From the NCBI RefSeq assembly GCF_041435335.1, contig NZ_CP108430.1:5183001-5247000 (forward strand): a DNA stretch of 64,000 bases. The letters run 5' to 3'. Positions 9,388 through 17,082 of the stretch are shown here, in pieces. The first letter of the stretch is position 1; every line of letters begins with the position of its first letter. This DNA comes from Streptomyces sp. NBC_01283 (GTDB lineage: Bacteria; Actinomycetota; Actinomycetes; Streptomycetales; Streptomycetaceae). The notes beneath the pieces were generated by a model. That model saw only the letters and a program-made list of their open reading frames with translations. It was not told the origin of the DNA and made no database searches. The position numbers and the translations under genes are program-made.

Positions 9388-9900
9388 ATGGACAGTGCCG
9401 AGTACGAGCGTAAGATCGCGGCCCGTTTCGCCACCTTCGACCAGGACGGCAACGGCTACATCTCCCGTGAGGACTTCAGCACGGCGGCCGCCGCCCTGCT
9501 CAGCGAGTTCGGCGCCACGGCACGCTCCGGGAAGGGGCAGGCGCTCTACATCGGGGCCGAGGCCTTCTGGCAGGGCATGGCCGGGATCGCCGACCGTGAC
9601 GGCGACCAGCGGATCACCAAGCCGGAGTTCGTGGGCGGCGCCGTGAAGCGGCTGCGCGACAACCCGGCCCGGTTCGCCGAGATCGCGCGGCCGTTCCTGG
9701 ACGCCGTGATCGCCGTCGCGGACGGCGACGGGGACGGTGCGGTCAGCCCCCAGGAACTGGCGCGCGTGCTCAAGGCACTTGGTGTTCCGGAGGACATCGC
9801 GGGCACCGCGGGCAGCTCGCTCGACACCGACGGGGACGGACGGGTGACGGAGGACGAGATCGTCGCGGCGTTCGCGGCGTACTTCACCGTCCCCGAGTGA
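9388..9900 (+). CDS. EF-hand calcium-binding protein (four EF-hands)
   Basis: 170 residues with four recognisable EF-hand loops: DQDGNGYISRED (residues 18-29), DRDGDQRITKPE, DGDGDGAVSPQE and DTDGDGRVTEDE. Each has acidic residues at the calcium-coordinating positions, and the arrangement resembles calerythrin-type bacterial calmodulin-like proteins. It has no signal peptide or membrane segment, so it probably acts as a cytosolic calcium buffer or sensor. The upstream 9098-9387 (290 bp) is non-coding, with no feature I can name beyond a likely promoter. Confidence 0.93.
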   Translation: MDSAEYERKIAARFATFDQDGNGYISREDFSTAAAALLSEFGATARSGKGQALYIGAEAFWQGMAGIADRDGDQRITKPEFVGGAVKRLRDNPARFAEIARPFLDAVIAVADGDGDGAVSPQELARVLKALGVPEDIAGTAGSSLDTDGDGRVTEDEIVAAFAAYFTVPE

Positions 9901-9915
9901 GCCGCGCGGTGAGCG

Positions 9916-11502
9916 CTAGCTCCGCGTGAACCGCTCCCGCAGCTTGTACTTGAGCACCTTGCGCAGCGTCTCGTTGCGGGGGAGGGCCTCCACCAGCTCC
10001 AGTTGTTCCGGCAGCTTGTACGTGGAGAGTCCTTCCCCGCGGAGATAGCCGGTCATGGACTCCAGGGTCAGCGCGTCATGGTCGCCCGGCCGCTGCTCGA
10101 TCACCGCGCAGACCCGCTCGCCCCGTTCGGGGTCCGGGAGGCCGATCACCGCCGCGTCCCCGACGGCCGGATGCCGGTGCAGCAGGTCCTCGATCTCCTT
10201 GGCGGAGATGTTCTCGCCCTTGCGGATGATGATGTCCTTGGCCCGGCCGGTGAGGACCAGGTGCCCCGTCGGCCGTACGTGGCCCAGGTCGCCCGTGATC
10301 AGGAAGCCGTCCGCGTCGAAGACCCCCGCGCTCTGCTCGGGGTCCAGGTACCCCTGGCAGACGGCCTCCCCGCGCAGCCGCACCTCGCCGTCGACCCCTG
10401 CGGGCACCTCCTTGCCCTCGGCGTCCGTGACCCGGATCTCCATGCCATCGGGGGGCATTCCCTCCGTCGTCGCCAGGTTCTCCGCGGTGTCGTCCGGGGC
10501 GCCCATGGTGATCATCGGCACCTCGGTCATGCCGTACCCGTGGGTGAGCTGGCAGCCCATCTCGCGTACGACGGCGTGATAGATCTCCGGCGGCTTCGGC
10601 GCACCGCCGCCCGCGAGGAGGCGCAGGGTGGGGATGAGCTTCTCGCCGGGCGCCAGCTTGCGCTGCTCGGCGAGGAACATCGAGTAGAACGCGGTCGATC
10701 CGCCCGCCACGGTCACGCCGTGCCGCCGGTAGCCGTCCAGCGCGTCCGGCAGCGCGAACGTCTCGAACATCACCGCCGGGAAGCCGTACAGGAGCAGCAT
10801 CACCGTGTAGTCGGGCCCCGCGATGTGCGCGAAGGGGAACGCCATCGAGCCGACGTCGTCCGCGGAGAGGTGCAGCGCGTGCGCCAGGCACGAGCCGCCC
10901 GCGATCAGCGAACGGTCCGTGTGCAGTACGCCCTTGGGGTCGGACGTCGTGCCCGACGTCCAGTAGATCCAGCGCACCGACGTGCCGTCGGAGGGCGGCG
11001 GGGGCAGGACGGACGGATCGCCGTCGGGCAGGTCCTCGTACGCGTACGCCTTGAATATGCCCCGTGCGCCGAGGCGCTCGGCCATCTCCGTGTGGTCGAA
11101 GCCGCGCCACACCCCCGGCACGGCGAAGAACTCGGCCTTCGACTCCCGCAGCGCGAAGCCGACTTCGCGATCGCGGTAGAAGGGGATGACCGGCGACTGG
11201 ACCGCGCCGATACGGGCGAGCGCGAAGGAGAGCAGGGCGGTCTCGATGCGGGTGGGCAGTTGCCAGGCCACCACCGTGCCGGGGCGCACGCCCATTTCGT
11301 AGAGGCCCGCGGCCACGCGCTCGCAGCGGTCGCGCAGTTCGCCGAAGGTGAGCCGCCGGTCGTCGGCGGGGTCGGTGGCCGCCTGGAGCAGCACGGCCGT
11401 GTCCGGGGTGAGCGCGGCGCGCCGCTCGATGAGCTCCCAGAGGGTGCGGGAGGCGCCGAGTGTGTACGCGGTCTCGATCCCCGCGTTCCCTGAGGTGCTC
11501 AT
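9916..11502 (-). CDS. Acyl-CoA ligase (cyclohexanecarboxylate-CoA ligase-like)
   Basis: 528 residues of the ANL superfamily. The enzyme adenylates a carboxylic acid with ATP and transfers it to CoA. Visible motifs are the phosphate loop YWTSGTTSDPKG, LTHGYGMTE, the GDLGHVRPTGHLVLTGRAKD hinge and the C-terminal ETLRKVLKYKLRE with the catalytic Lys. The fold and N-terminal pattern recall AliA-type ligases for alicyclic acids, but substrate cannot be read from sequence. It is divergent from the acyl-CoA dehydrogenase pair, with two CTGACG palindromes between them, so it is probably the activation step of a co-regulated route. Confidence 0.9.
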   Translation of the reverse strand: MSTSGNAGIETAYTLGASRTLWELIERRAALTPDTAVLLQAATDPADDRRLTFGELRDRCERVAAGLYEMGVRPGTVVAWQLPTRIETALLSFALARIGAVQSPVIPFYRDREVGFALRESKAEFFAVPGVWRGFDHTEMAERLGARGIFKAYAYEDLPDGDPSVLPPPPSDGTSVRWIYWTSGTTSDPKGVLHTDRSLIAGGSCLAHALHLSADDVGSMAFPFAHIAGPDYTVMLLLYGFPAVMFETFALPDALDGYRRHGVTVAGGSTAFYSMFLAEQRKLAPGEKLIPTLRLLAGGGAPKPPEIYHAVVREMGCQLTHGYGMTEVPMITMGAPDDTAENLATTEGMPPDGMEIRVTDAEGKEVPAGVDGEVRLRGEAVCQGYLDPEQSAGVFDADGFLITGDLGHVRPTGHLVLTGRAKDIIIRKGENISAKEIEDLLHRHPAVGDAAVIGLPDPERGERVCAVIEQRPGDHDALTLESMTGYLRGEGLSTYKLPEQLELVEALPRNETLRKVLKYKLRERFTRS

Positions 11503-11545
11503 GTGATCCCCTCGCGACCGGAGTCCGGCTGACGGACCGACTGAA

Positions 11546-11560
11546 CTGACGGGCAGTCAG
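11546..11560. promoter_or_regulatory. Predicted TetR operator CTGACGGGCAGTCAG
   Basis: A near-perfect 15-bp palindrome 43 bp before the start of the acyl-CoA ligase, placed to control its promoter. It belongs to the repeated CTGACGNNNNGTCAG family seen across the window. Confidence 0.75.
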
Positions 11561-11623
11561 ATCGTGCCGAGAGCGTAAGGCTCACCGCCTTGTCGGTCCA
11601 GAGGTGCGAAGCTAGCCTGCGTT

Positions 11624-11638
11624 CTGACGGGTCATCAG
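11624..11638. promoter_or_regulatory. Predicted TetR operator CTGACGGGTCATCAG
   Basis: Second palindrome of this divergent region, 40 bp before the likely start of the acyl-CoA dehydrogenase at 11679. One position of the right arm deviates (ATCAG for GTCAG). Confidence 0.75.
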
Positions 11639-11678
11639 ATAGTCCGGAGGGGCCGGAGGGATGACCGGAGGGGGCGAC

Positions 11679-12845
11679 GTGGACCTCACCTACACGCAGG
11701 AGGAGGAATCCTTCCGGGCGGGCCTGCGCGAGTGGCTGGCCCGCACCCTCCCCCAACTGCCGGCGCGCCCGGACCCGTTGGACTGGCCGGGGCGCCGCGC
11801 GTACGACATGGGGTGGCAGCGCAGGCTGTACGACGCCGGATACGCGGGCCTGCACTGGCCCGTCGACGCGGGAGGGCGGGGCGCCACCCCCACCCAGCAC
11901 CTCATCTTCCTGGAGGAGACCGAGAAGGCGGGCGCACCCTACGTAGGGGCGAACTTCGTGGGCCTGCTGCACGCGGGCCCCACCATCGCCTCCGAAGGAA
12001 CCCCCGGACAGCGGGCCCGCTGGCTGCCGCCCGTGCTGCGCGGCGACGAGGTGTGGTGCCAGGGCTTCAGCGAACCGGACGCGGGCTCCGACCTCGCGTC
12101 ACTGCGCACGCGCGCGTGGCGCGACGGCGACGACTACGTGGTGAGCGGATCCAAGATCTGGACCTCGCACGCGGAGGTCGCCGACTGGTGCGAGCTCCTC
12201 GTGCGGACGACCCCGGTGAGCGAGGACGTGCCCAAGCACCGCGGCATCACATGGCTCGCGATGCCGATGGACGCACCCGGCATCACGGTCCGCCCGCTGC
12301 GCACGCTCGCGGGCTCCACCGAGTTCGCCGAGATGTTCCTCGACGAGGTGCGGGTCCCGGTCGCCAACCGCGTCGGCGCGGAGAACGACGGCTGGCGCGT
12401 GACCATGGTGACGCTCTCGTACGAGCGGGGCACGGCCTTCGTGGGGGAGGTCGTCGCCTGCCGCCGGGTCCTCGGCGAGCTGGCCCGCGAGGCCCGCAAG
12501 AACGGCCGCTGGGACGACGCGGTGCTGCGCCGCAGGCTCGGCAGGCTGGGCGCGGAGTTCGGGGCGCTGTGGCGGCTCACGCAGTGGAACGTCAGCGAGT
12601 CGCAGCGGGCGGGGACCGGGGTGCCGGGAATCGGCGGGTCCGTCTTCAAGCTCCGCTACTCGCACGCACGCCAGGAGCTGTACGAGGCGGCCGGCGAGGT
12701 ACTCGGGGCGGGCGCCCTCGACCTGGACCACGAGTGGACCCTGGACCGCCTCTCCTCTCTCTCCTACACGATCGCCGCCGGGACCTCGCAGATCCAGCAG
12801 AACATCGTGGCCGAGCGGATACTCGGCCTCCCGAAGGGGCGGTGA
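11679..12845 (+). CDS. Acyl-CoA dehydrogenase, large subunit type
   Basis: 388 residues. The GTG at 11679 has GGAGG 7 nt upstream and gives the family-typical start VDLTYTQEEESFR; the ATG at 11661 is an alternative. It has the full acyl-CoA dehydrogenase fold: a GxxGLHWPxxxGGRGA-like segment, WCQGFSEPDAGSDLASL, VSGSKIWTSHAEVADWC and the FAD-binding C-terminus GTSQIQQNIVAERILGLP. It would introduce an alpha-beta double bond into an acyl-CoA. It overlaps the next, shorter dehydrogenase gene by 4 bp. Paired genes of this type form alpha2beta2 enzymes in actinobacterial steroid side-chain degradation, and I infer the same here. Confidence 0.93.
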   Translation: MDLTYTQEEESFRAGLREWLARTLPQLPARPDPLDWPGRRAYDMGWQRRLYDAGYAGLHWPVDAGGRGATPTQHLIFLEETEKAGAPYVGANFVGLLHAGPTIASEGTPGQRARWLPPVLRGDEVWCQGFSEPDAGSDLASLRTRAWRDGDDYVVSGSKIWTSHAEVADWCELLVRTTPVSEDVPKHRGITWLAMPMDAPGITVRPLRTLAGSTEFAEMFLDEVRVPVANRVGAENDGWRVTMVTLSYERGTAFVGEVVACRRVLGELAREARKNGRWDDAVLRRRLGRLGAEFGALWRLTQWNVSESQRAGTGVPGIGGSVFKLRYSHARQELYEAAGEVLGAGALDLDHEWTLDRLSSLSYTIAAGTSQIQQNIVAERILGLPKGR

Positions 12846-13768
12846 GGGAGCACGTGGACTTCCAACTCACTGAAGATCAGCAGGCGTTGAAGAGCGGAGT
12901 GCGTGAACTGCTGGAGGGGCGCTTCGGCGGAGAAGCCTTACGGGCAGCGGTGGGTCCCGGGGACGCGTCGGGCTCGGAGGTGCCCTCCCTGGACCGGAAC
13001 CTCTGGCGGGAGCTCGGGGACGCCGGGTTCTTCTCGCTGCGGGTGCCGGAGGCGCAGGGCGGGGTCGGCCTCGCGCTTCCGGAGGCCGTGCTTGCCTTCG
13101 AGGAGGCGGGGCGGGTGCTGCTTCCCGGGCCGCTGGTGGCCACGTTCCTCGCCGCACGCGACGTCGCCGGCGCGGCACAGGGCGTGACCGTGGTGACGGC
13201 CCCGTACGGGGGGCTCGTCCCCTGGCTCGACGCGGCGGATGTCGCGCAGGGTGACGTCTCGGGGGCGGTTCCGTTGCGGTCGGTCGACCCGCTGACGCCG
13301 CTGCATCGGGTGTCTGCGTCTACGCCTTCGTCTGCGCCTTCGTCGCGTGAGGGGAGCGAGGGCGGGGCGGAGGCGGATCTCCTGCTCGCCGCCGAGCAGC
13401 TCGGCAGCGCCGCGCGAACCTGTGAGATGGCTGTCCAATACGCCCGGGAACGTACCCAATTCGGCCAGCCCATCGGGGCGTTCCAGGCCGTCAAGCACCT
13501 CTGCGCGCAGATGCTCGTCCGGGCCGAGGTCGCCCGTGTCGCCGTGTATGCCGCGGCCGTCACCGGTGACGTACTGGAGATCGCCGGGGCCAAGCTGCTC
13601 GCCGACGAGGCGGCGGTGAGGAACGCGCGGGACTGCCTCCAGGTGCACGGCGGAATGGGGTTCACCTGGGAGGCCGACGTACATCTGCATCTGAAGCGGG
13701 CCTGGGTGCGTGCCGGCCTCGGGCAGTCCGCGGCCCGGGCGGAGGAGGAGCTCGCGGCGGCACTCTGA
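12842..13768 (+). CDS. Acyl-CoA dehydrogenase, small subunit type
   Basis: 308 residues from a GTG overlapping the previous stop (GTGA). A GTG at 12854 is an alternative start. It is shorter than a normal acyl-CoA dehydrogenase because the middle beta domain is reduced and replaced by a Ser/Pro/Glu-rich linker (about residues 155-180). The N-terminal helical domain (DFQLTEDQQALKSGVRELL) and the C-terminal domain (ARERTQFGQPIGAFQAVKH, CLQVHGGMGFTWEADVHLH) are intact. This is the form of the partner subunit in heterotetrameric dehydrogenases. Leu codon 33 is TTA (12938-12940), a potential bldA-dependent control point. Confidence 0.9.
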   Translation: MREHVDFQLTEDQQALKSGVRELLEGRFGGEALRAAVGPGDASGSEVPSLDRNLWRELGDAGFFSLRVPEAQGGVGLALPEAVLAFEEAGRVLLPGPLVATFLAARDVAGAAQGVTVVTAPYGGLVPWLDAADVAQGDVSGAVPLRSVDPLTPLHRVSASTPSSAPSSREGSEGGAEADLLLAAEQLGSAARTCEMAVQYARERTQFGQPIGAFQAVKHLCAQMLVRAEVARVAVYAAAVTGDVLEIAGAKLLADEAAVRNARDCLQVHGGMGFTWEADVHLHLKRAWVRAGLGQSAARAEEELAAAL

Positions 13769-14239
13769 CGGCTTGGGCGGCTGTGGGGCTCGTGGGGCCA
13801 CGGGATCGTCGTGGGGCCGGTGTGCGGAGAGTGATCGACTTGTGGAGCTCCCGAAGTGGGGGGAGGCTACTGAGCGTCGATATCGGGTTGTGTCCTATGC
13901 GTGACTCGTCACGGCATGGAGTCGGGCTTCGGCTCCGGTACCTTGTGTGAGATGCGAGTGGTTCTGAGGTCGAGCCATGCCGGTGTTGCCACTGAGGCGG
14001 CGCCGGGCCCGGCAATGCGTGCCGTTCGCAGTGCAGGAAGGGGCTGTATGCCCGCCTGTTCGACCCCCCGCAGTGCGCGTCGCACAGTATGCCGCACGCG
14101 TACTCCTTCGCGCTGGAATATGCCTGAAGCGCTTGTTGGGGTGACTGAACGTCAACCATGCTGTCTCTCAAGGGGATCACGTTCCGTGACCCTGTGGAGT
14201 CGCGAGGCGATGTGTCCGCCGGTTCGGATGGTGTGAGCG
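13769..14239. other. Gene-poor 471-bp region with an inverted repeat
   Basis: No reading frame here has convincing codon bias or a ribosome site. The notable element is a perfect inverted repeat CGTGAC-TC-GTCACG at 13900-13913, just after a less GC-rich stretch (tatcgggttgtgtcctatgc). This resembles a promoter with an operator on its downstream edge. It differs from the CTGACG palindromes in arm sequence and spacing. Confidence 0.5.
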
Positions 14240-14731
14240 GTGCAGGTGCTTCAAGTTCAGCTGGAGGTCAGGCCGGACCCGGCCGAGGTGGGGCGGGCCC
14301 GAAGGTGGGCGCGCTCACGGCTCGCCGGTTCCGGGATAGGGGTCGACGAGCCACTGGCCGAGACGCTGATCCTGCTGATCTCGGAGCTGGTCACCAACGC
14401 GGTGGTGCACACGGGCTGTCCGGCCGTGCTGCGCATGCGGCTCCCGGACGTCCCGGAAGTGCCAGAGGAGGCCGCCGATGCCGGGCCGGGCACGGTCAGG
14501 GTCGAGGTGGCCGATGCCAGCGCACGTCCCCCGAAGCAGCGGCACGCGGACGGCGACGCGACCAACGGCCGGGGCCTTGAGCTCGTCGACGGCCTCGCGG
14601 ACCGCTGGGGCTGGCAGACCGAAGGCGCGGGAAAGAGCATCTGGTGCGAGGTGGACCGGTGCGAGCCGGGCGTCGAGGCGGTCGCGTTCGACGGGGCGAC
14701 CTACGAGGACGTCGCGTACGAAGCGGTCTGA
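14240..14731 (+). CDS. HATPase-fold ATP-binding protein (RsbW-like anti-sigma/serine kinase family)
   Basis: 163 residues from a GTG; a second GTG lies 6 bp downstream. It has a GHKL ATPase domain: N box ISELVTNAVVHTG, G1 box VEVADASARPPKQ and G2 box GRGLELVDGLADRWGW. Proteins of this size in Streptomyces are stand-alone anti-sigma or serine-kinase partners of STAS antagonists. A STAS gene lies at 8723-9097, but whether the two work together cannot be told from the sequence. Confidence 0.87.
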   Translation: MQVLQVQLEVRPDPAEVGRARRWARSRLAGSGIGVDEPLAETLILLISELVTNAVVHTGCPAVLRMRLPDVPEVPEEAADAGPGTVRVEVADASARPPKQRHADGDATNGRGLELVDGLADRWGWQTEGAGKSIWCEVDRCEPGVEAVAFDGATYEDVAYEAV

Positions 14732-15044
14732 GCACTGCGTGGCGGTGCTCATGACGGTGCTCATGGCCGCACTCATGGCAGGTCCCTTGGCGGTGCCGGG
14801 CGCCCGCATGCGCCGTCGCGTGCCACGATGCGCGGCCATGCGCGGCCGGAGCATAAGCGGCATAATTCATTAATCACCGGACGGGTGTTGACGTACCGTG
14901 TCCGATTGATCACGCTTGTGTGCAGCGATTCGCCGCGAGGGGACGTCGAGGGACGGTGGTCTGTGACCCGGTCCTCGGCGAGATGTGGGTCGCCGTCGGC
15001 GTCGGTCCCTTCGTGGCCGGAGAGCAGGACCAGTGCGCCGGAGC
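14732..15044. other. Non-coding 313-bp region
   Basis: No supported gene. It contains an A/T-richer patch at about 14853-14920 (cataattcattaatcacc and gtgttgacgtaccgtgtcc) that could hold a promoter. No partner gene follows on the plus strand, so its role is unclear. Confidence 0.4.
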
Positions 15045-15101
15045 CGGATGGCGGCGCGCGCGGCGACGCGCTCGGGGCGGGAGCCGGGCCGCCGCCATCC
15101 G
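15045..15101 (-). terminator. Hairpin terminator behind the cyclase-family gene
   Basis: The arms CGGATGGCGGC (15045-15055) and GCCGCCATCCG (15091-15101) form an 11-bp perfect stem six bases beyond the stop codon of the minus-strand cyclase gene. Confidence 0.6.
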
Positions 15102-15106
15102 AAGGC

Positions 15107-16078
15107 TCACAGCACCGCTACGGGCGCGACGGGTGTCCCCGTACCGCCGATGAACGGTTCGGGCATCGCGGAGAGCAGGAAGCTGTAGCGGGAAACTTCT
15201 GCACAGGCTGTGGACAACTTTTCGAGATTCCAGTTCTGGCCCTGCAGCATCCCCATCTCGACCAGGTCGAGCGCGTGCACGGGCAGCCAGAGGTTCTCGA
15301 TCTCGGGCGGGAAGATCTCGAAGGTGAGCGTGTCGTTGGCGACCGCCGCGACATCGCGAGCGTGGAACCACTCCGGGGTGTGGACCGAGAGGCCGGGGGA
15401 CGGATATCCGTACGCGTGCTTGTCGCCCGCCAGGTAGGTCTGGATCTGGCCGGTGCGTACGAGGACGATGTCGCCGGCGCGGACGGTGATCCCGGCGAAC
15501 TCCGCTGCCTCCGCCAGGTCTTCGGGCGTCACCGCGTGATCGCCGGGCAGCCGGTCCACGCCCTTGGCGCGGGCGACGTCGAGCAGTACGCCGCGCGAGA
15601 CGAGGTGCGGCACCTTGTCGATGCCGCTGAACCGCGCGCCGGTGTGGGCGGTGATGGAGTCGGCGGGGCGGCCGTTGTAGATCTTTCCCGAGTGCGAGGC
15701 GTGGGTGAGCGCGTCCCAGTGGGTGGCTGTCTGGAGGCCCATCGTGACGGCGTCGTCGCTGGTGGCGACCGTGCCGGGGCCGAAGAGCTCCTGGTTGATC
15801 TGCACCATCGTGTGGAGGGGGTTGATCCGGCCGGGTATCAGGCCGGTCTGGACGCCGTCCTCCTTGAGCGGCAGTGCGAGTGGAATGCGCCTGCCGGTGC
15901 GAATGGTGGCGGCGGCCTCGCGTACGACCTCGTCGGTGATGAGGTTGAGGGTGCCGATCTCGTCGTCGGAGCCCCAACGGCCCCAGTTGTTCACGCGTTT
16001 GGCGATGTCGTGGAACTCGGGCGGCAGGGCGGACGCCGGGGTCGAATCGGTGGGACCTGTGGGTGCCGAGTCTGACAT
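15107..16078 (-). CDS. Cyclase-family (kynurenine formamidase-like) metal-dependent hydrolase
   Basis: 323 residues from the ATG at 16078, with GGAGG five bases upstream. The family signature THWDALTHASHSGKIYNG supplies the metal-binding His and Asp residues of the cyclase/formamidase fold. Known members hydrolyse amides, lactones or cyclic ketone derivatives. In a catabolic setting a ring-opening or lactone-hydrolysis role is plausible but inferred. It is divergent from the SDR at 16163, with two operator-like palindromes between the genes, so it is probably part of the predicted TetR regulon. Confidence 0.85.
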   Translation of the reverse strand: MSDSAPTGPTDSTPASALPPEFHDIAKRVNNWGRWGSDDEIGTLNLITDEVVREAAATIRTGRRIPLALPLKEDGVQTGLIPGRINPLHTMVQINQELFGPGTVATSDDAVTMGLQTATHWDALTHASHSGKIYNGRPADSITAHTGARFSGIDKVPHLVSRGVLLDVARAKGVDRLPGDHAVTPEDLAEAAEFAGITVRAGDIVLVRTGQIQTYLAGDKHAYGYPSPGLSVHTPEWFHARDVAAVANDTLTFEIFPPEIENLWLPVHALDLVEMGMLQGQNWNLEKLSTACAEVSRYSFLLSAMPEPFIGGTGTPVAPVAVL

Positions 16079-16108
16079 GGGTCCTCCGCAGGGCTTGTCT
16101 TCCGGTAT

Positions 16109-16123
16109 CTGACGGGTCATAGA
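16109..16123. promoter_or_regulatory. Predicted TetR operator, degenerate (CTGACGGGTCATAGA)
   Basis: The left arm is perfect and the right arm is decayed. It lies 31 bp before the cyclase start and is centred 17 bp from a second site. Confidence 0.55.
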
Positions 16124-16125
16124 AT

Positions 16126-16140
16126 CTAACGGTCCGTCAG
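16126..16140. promoter_or_regulatory. Predicted TetR operator CTAACGGTCCGTCAG
   Basis: One mismatch in the left arm. It lies 22 bp before the GTG start of the SDR gene. Together with 16109-16123 it could hold two regulator dimers over the divergent promoter. Confidence 0.7.
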
Positions 16141-16162
16141 AAACCGCGGGAAGGGGCCGGAC

Positions 16163-17074
16163 GTGGGGAACTTCTTGGCAGGCAAGGTGGTGGCCGTCAC
16201 CGGCGCCGGACGCGGCATCGGCAGGGCGGTCGCGCTCGCCGCCGCGGCCGAGGGTGCCAGGGTCATCGTGAATGACTACGGCGTCTCCATGGAGGGGGCG
16301 GAACCGACCAGTGAGATAGCCGACGGCGTGGTCAAGGAGATCCAGGCGGCGGGCGGCGAGGCCGTCGCCGTCGCCGACGACATCTCCACCATGGCGGGCG
16401 GGCAGCGGATCGTGGACGTCGCGCTCGCCGAGTACGGGCGCATCGACGGTGTGGTGTGCGTGGCCGGGATCCTGCGCGAACGGATGCTCTTCAACATGTC
16501 CGAGGAGGAGTGGGACCCGGTGGTCGCCACCCACCTCAAGGGCACGTTCACCGTCTTCAGGGCCGCTTCGGCGGTCATGCGGAAGCAGGGGACGGGCACA
16601 CTGATCGGCTTCACCAGCGGCAACCACCAGGGGTCCGTCGCGCAGGCCAACTACAGCGCCGCCAAGGGCGGGATCATCTCGCTGGTGCGGAGCGCCGCGC
16701 TCGGCCTGAACAAGTACGGGGTGACGGCGAACGCGGTGGCGCCCGTCGCGCGCACGCGCATGTCCGCCAATGTGCCCATGGAGCTGAAGGAGATCGGGGA
16801 GCCGGAGGACGTGGCCGCGCTGGTCACGTATCTGCTGAGCGAGCGGGCCCGGGAGGAGAAGATCACCGGGCAGGTCTATACGGTCGCGGGCCCGAAGATC
16901 GCCGTCTGGGCACAGCCGCGTGAGCTGCGGGCCGGGTATGTCGAGGGCGGCTGGACCCCGGAGAAGATCGCCGACTTCCTGCCGGGGACGGTGGGGGTCG
17001 ACCCGATGCCGATGCTGGCCCAGCTGGAGGCGATGGCGAAGGCCGCCGCCGCCAAAGACCGGCCGAACGCGTAG
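16163..17074 (+). CDS. Short-chain dehydrogenase (3-hydroxyacyl-CoA / 17-beta-HSD type)
   Basis: 303 residues from a GTG. The Rossmann motif VTGAGRGIGRAVA (about residues 12-24), CVAGILRERML, catalytic-site FTSGNH and NYSAAKGGI (Tyr and Lys of YxxxK) are all present. The long C-terminal tail (GPKIAVWAQPRELRAG...) resembles the dehydrogenase part of peroxisomal-type multifunctional enzymes and actinobacterial Hsd4A proteins, which oxidise 3-hydroxyacyl-CoAs of steroid side chains. The downstream acyl-CoA dehydrogenase begins 8 bp after its stop codon, so they are probably co-transcribed. Confidence 0.9.
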   Translation: MGNFLAGKVVAVTGAGRGIGRAVALAAAAEGARVIVNDYGVSMEGAEPTSEIADGVVKEIQAAGGEAVAVADDISTMAGGQRIVDVALAEYGRIDGVVCVAGILRERMLFNMSEEEWDPVVATHLKGTFTVFRAASAVMRKQGTGTLIGFTSGNHQGSVAQANYSAAKGGIISLVRSAALGLNKYGVTANAVAPVARTRMSANVPMELKEIGEPEDVAALVTYLLSERAREEKITGQVYTVAGPKIAVWAQPRELRAGYVEGGWTPEKIADFLPGTVGVDPMPMLAQLEAMAKAAAAKDRPNA

Positions 17075-17082
17075 GCCGGGCG

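Noticed and set aside
11529..11543. CTGACGGACCGACTG next to the operator at 11546
   Set aside because: Same defect: a left arm only. It may be a decayed third site, but the evidence is too weak.
13901..14236. Possible small ORF in the gap before the HATPase gene
   Set aside because: No ribosome site, unnatural Cys/Arg-rich composition and weak codon bias.
15210..15218. TGTGGACAA, a Streptomyces-type DnaA box on the minus strand
   Set aside because: A single copy inside the cyclase coding sequence; expected by chance and not clustered.
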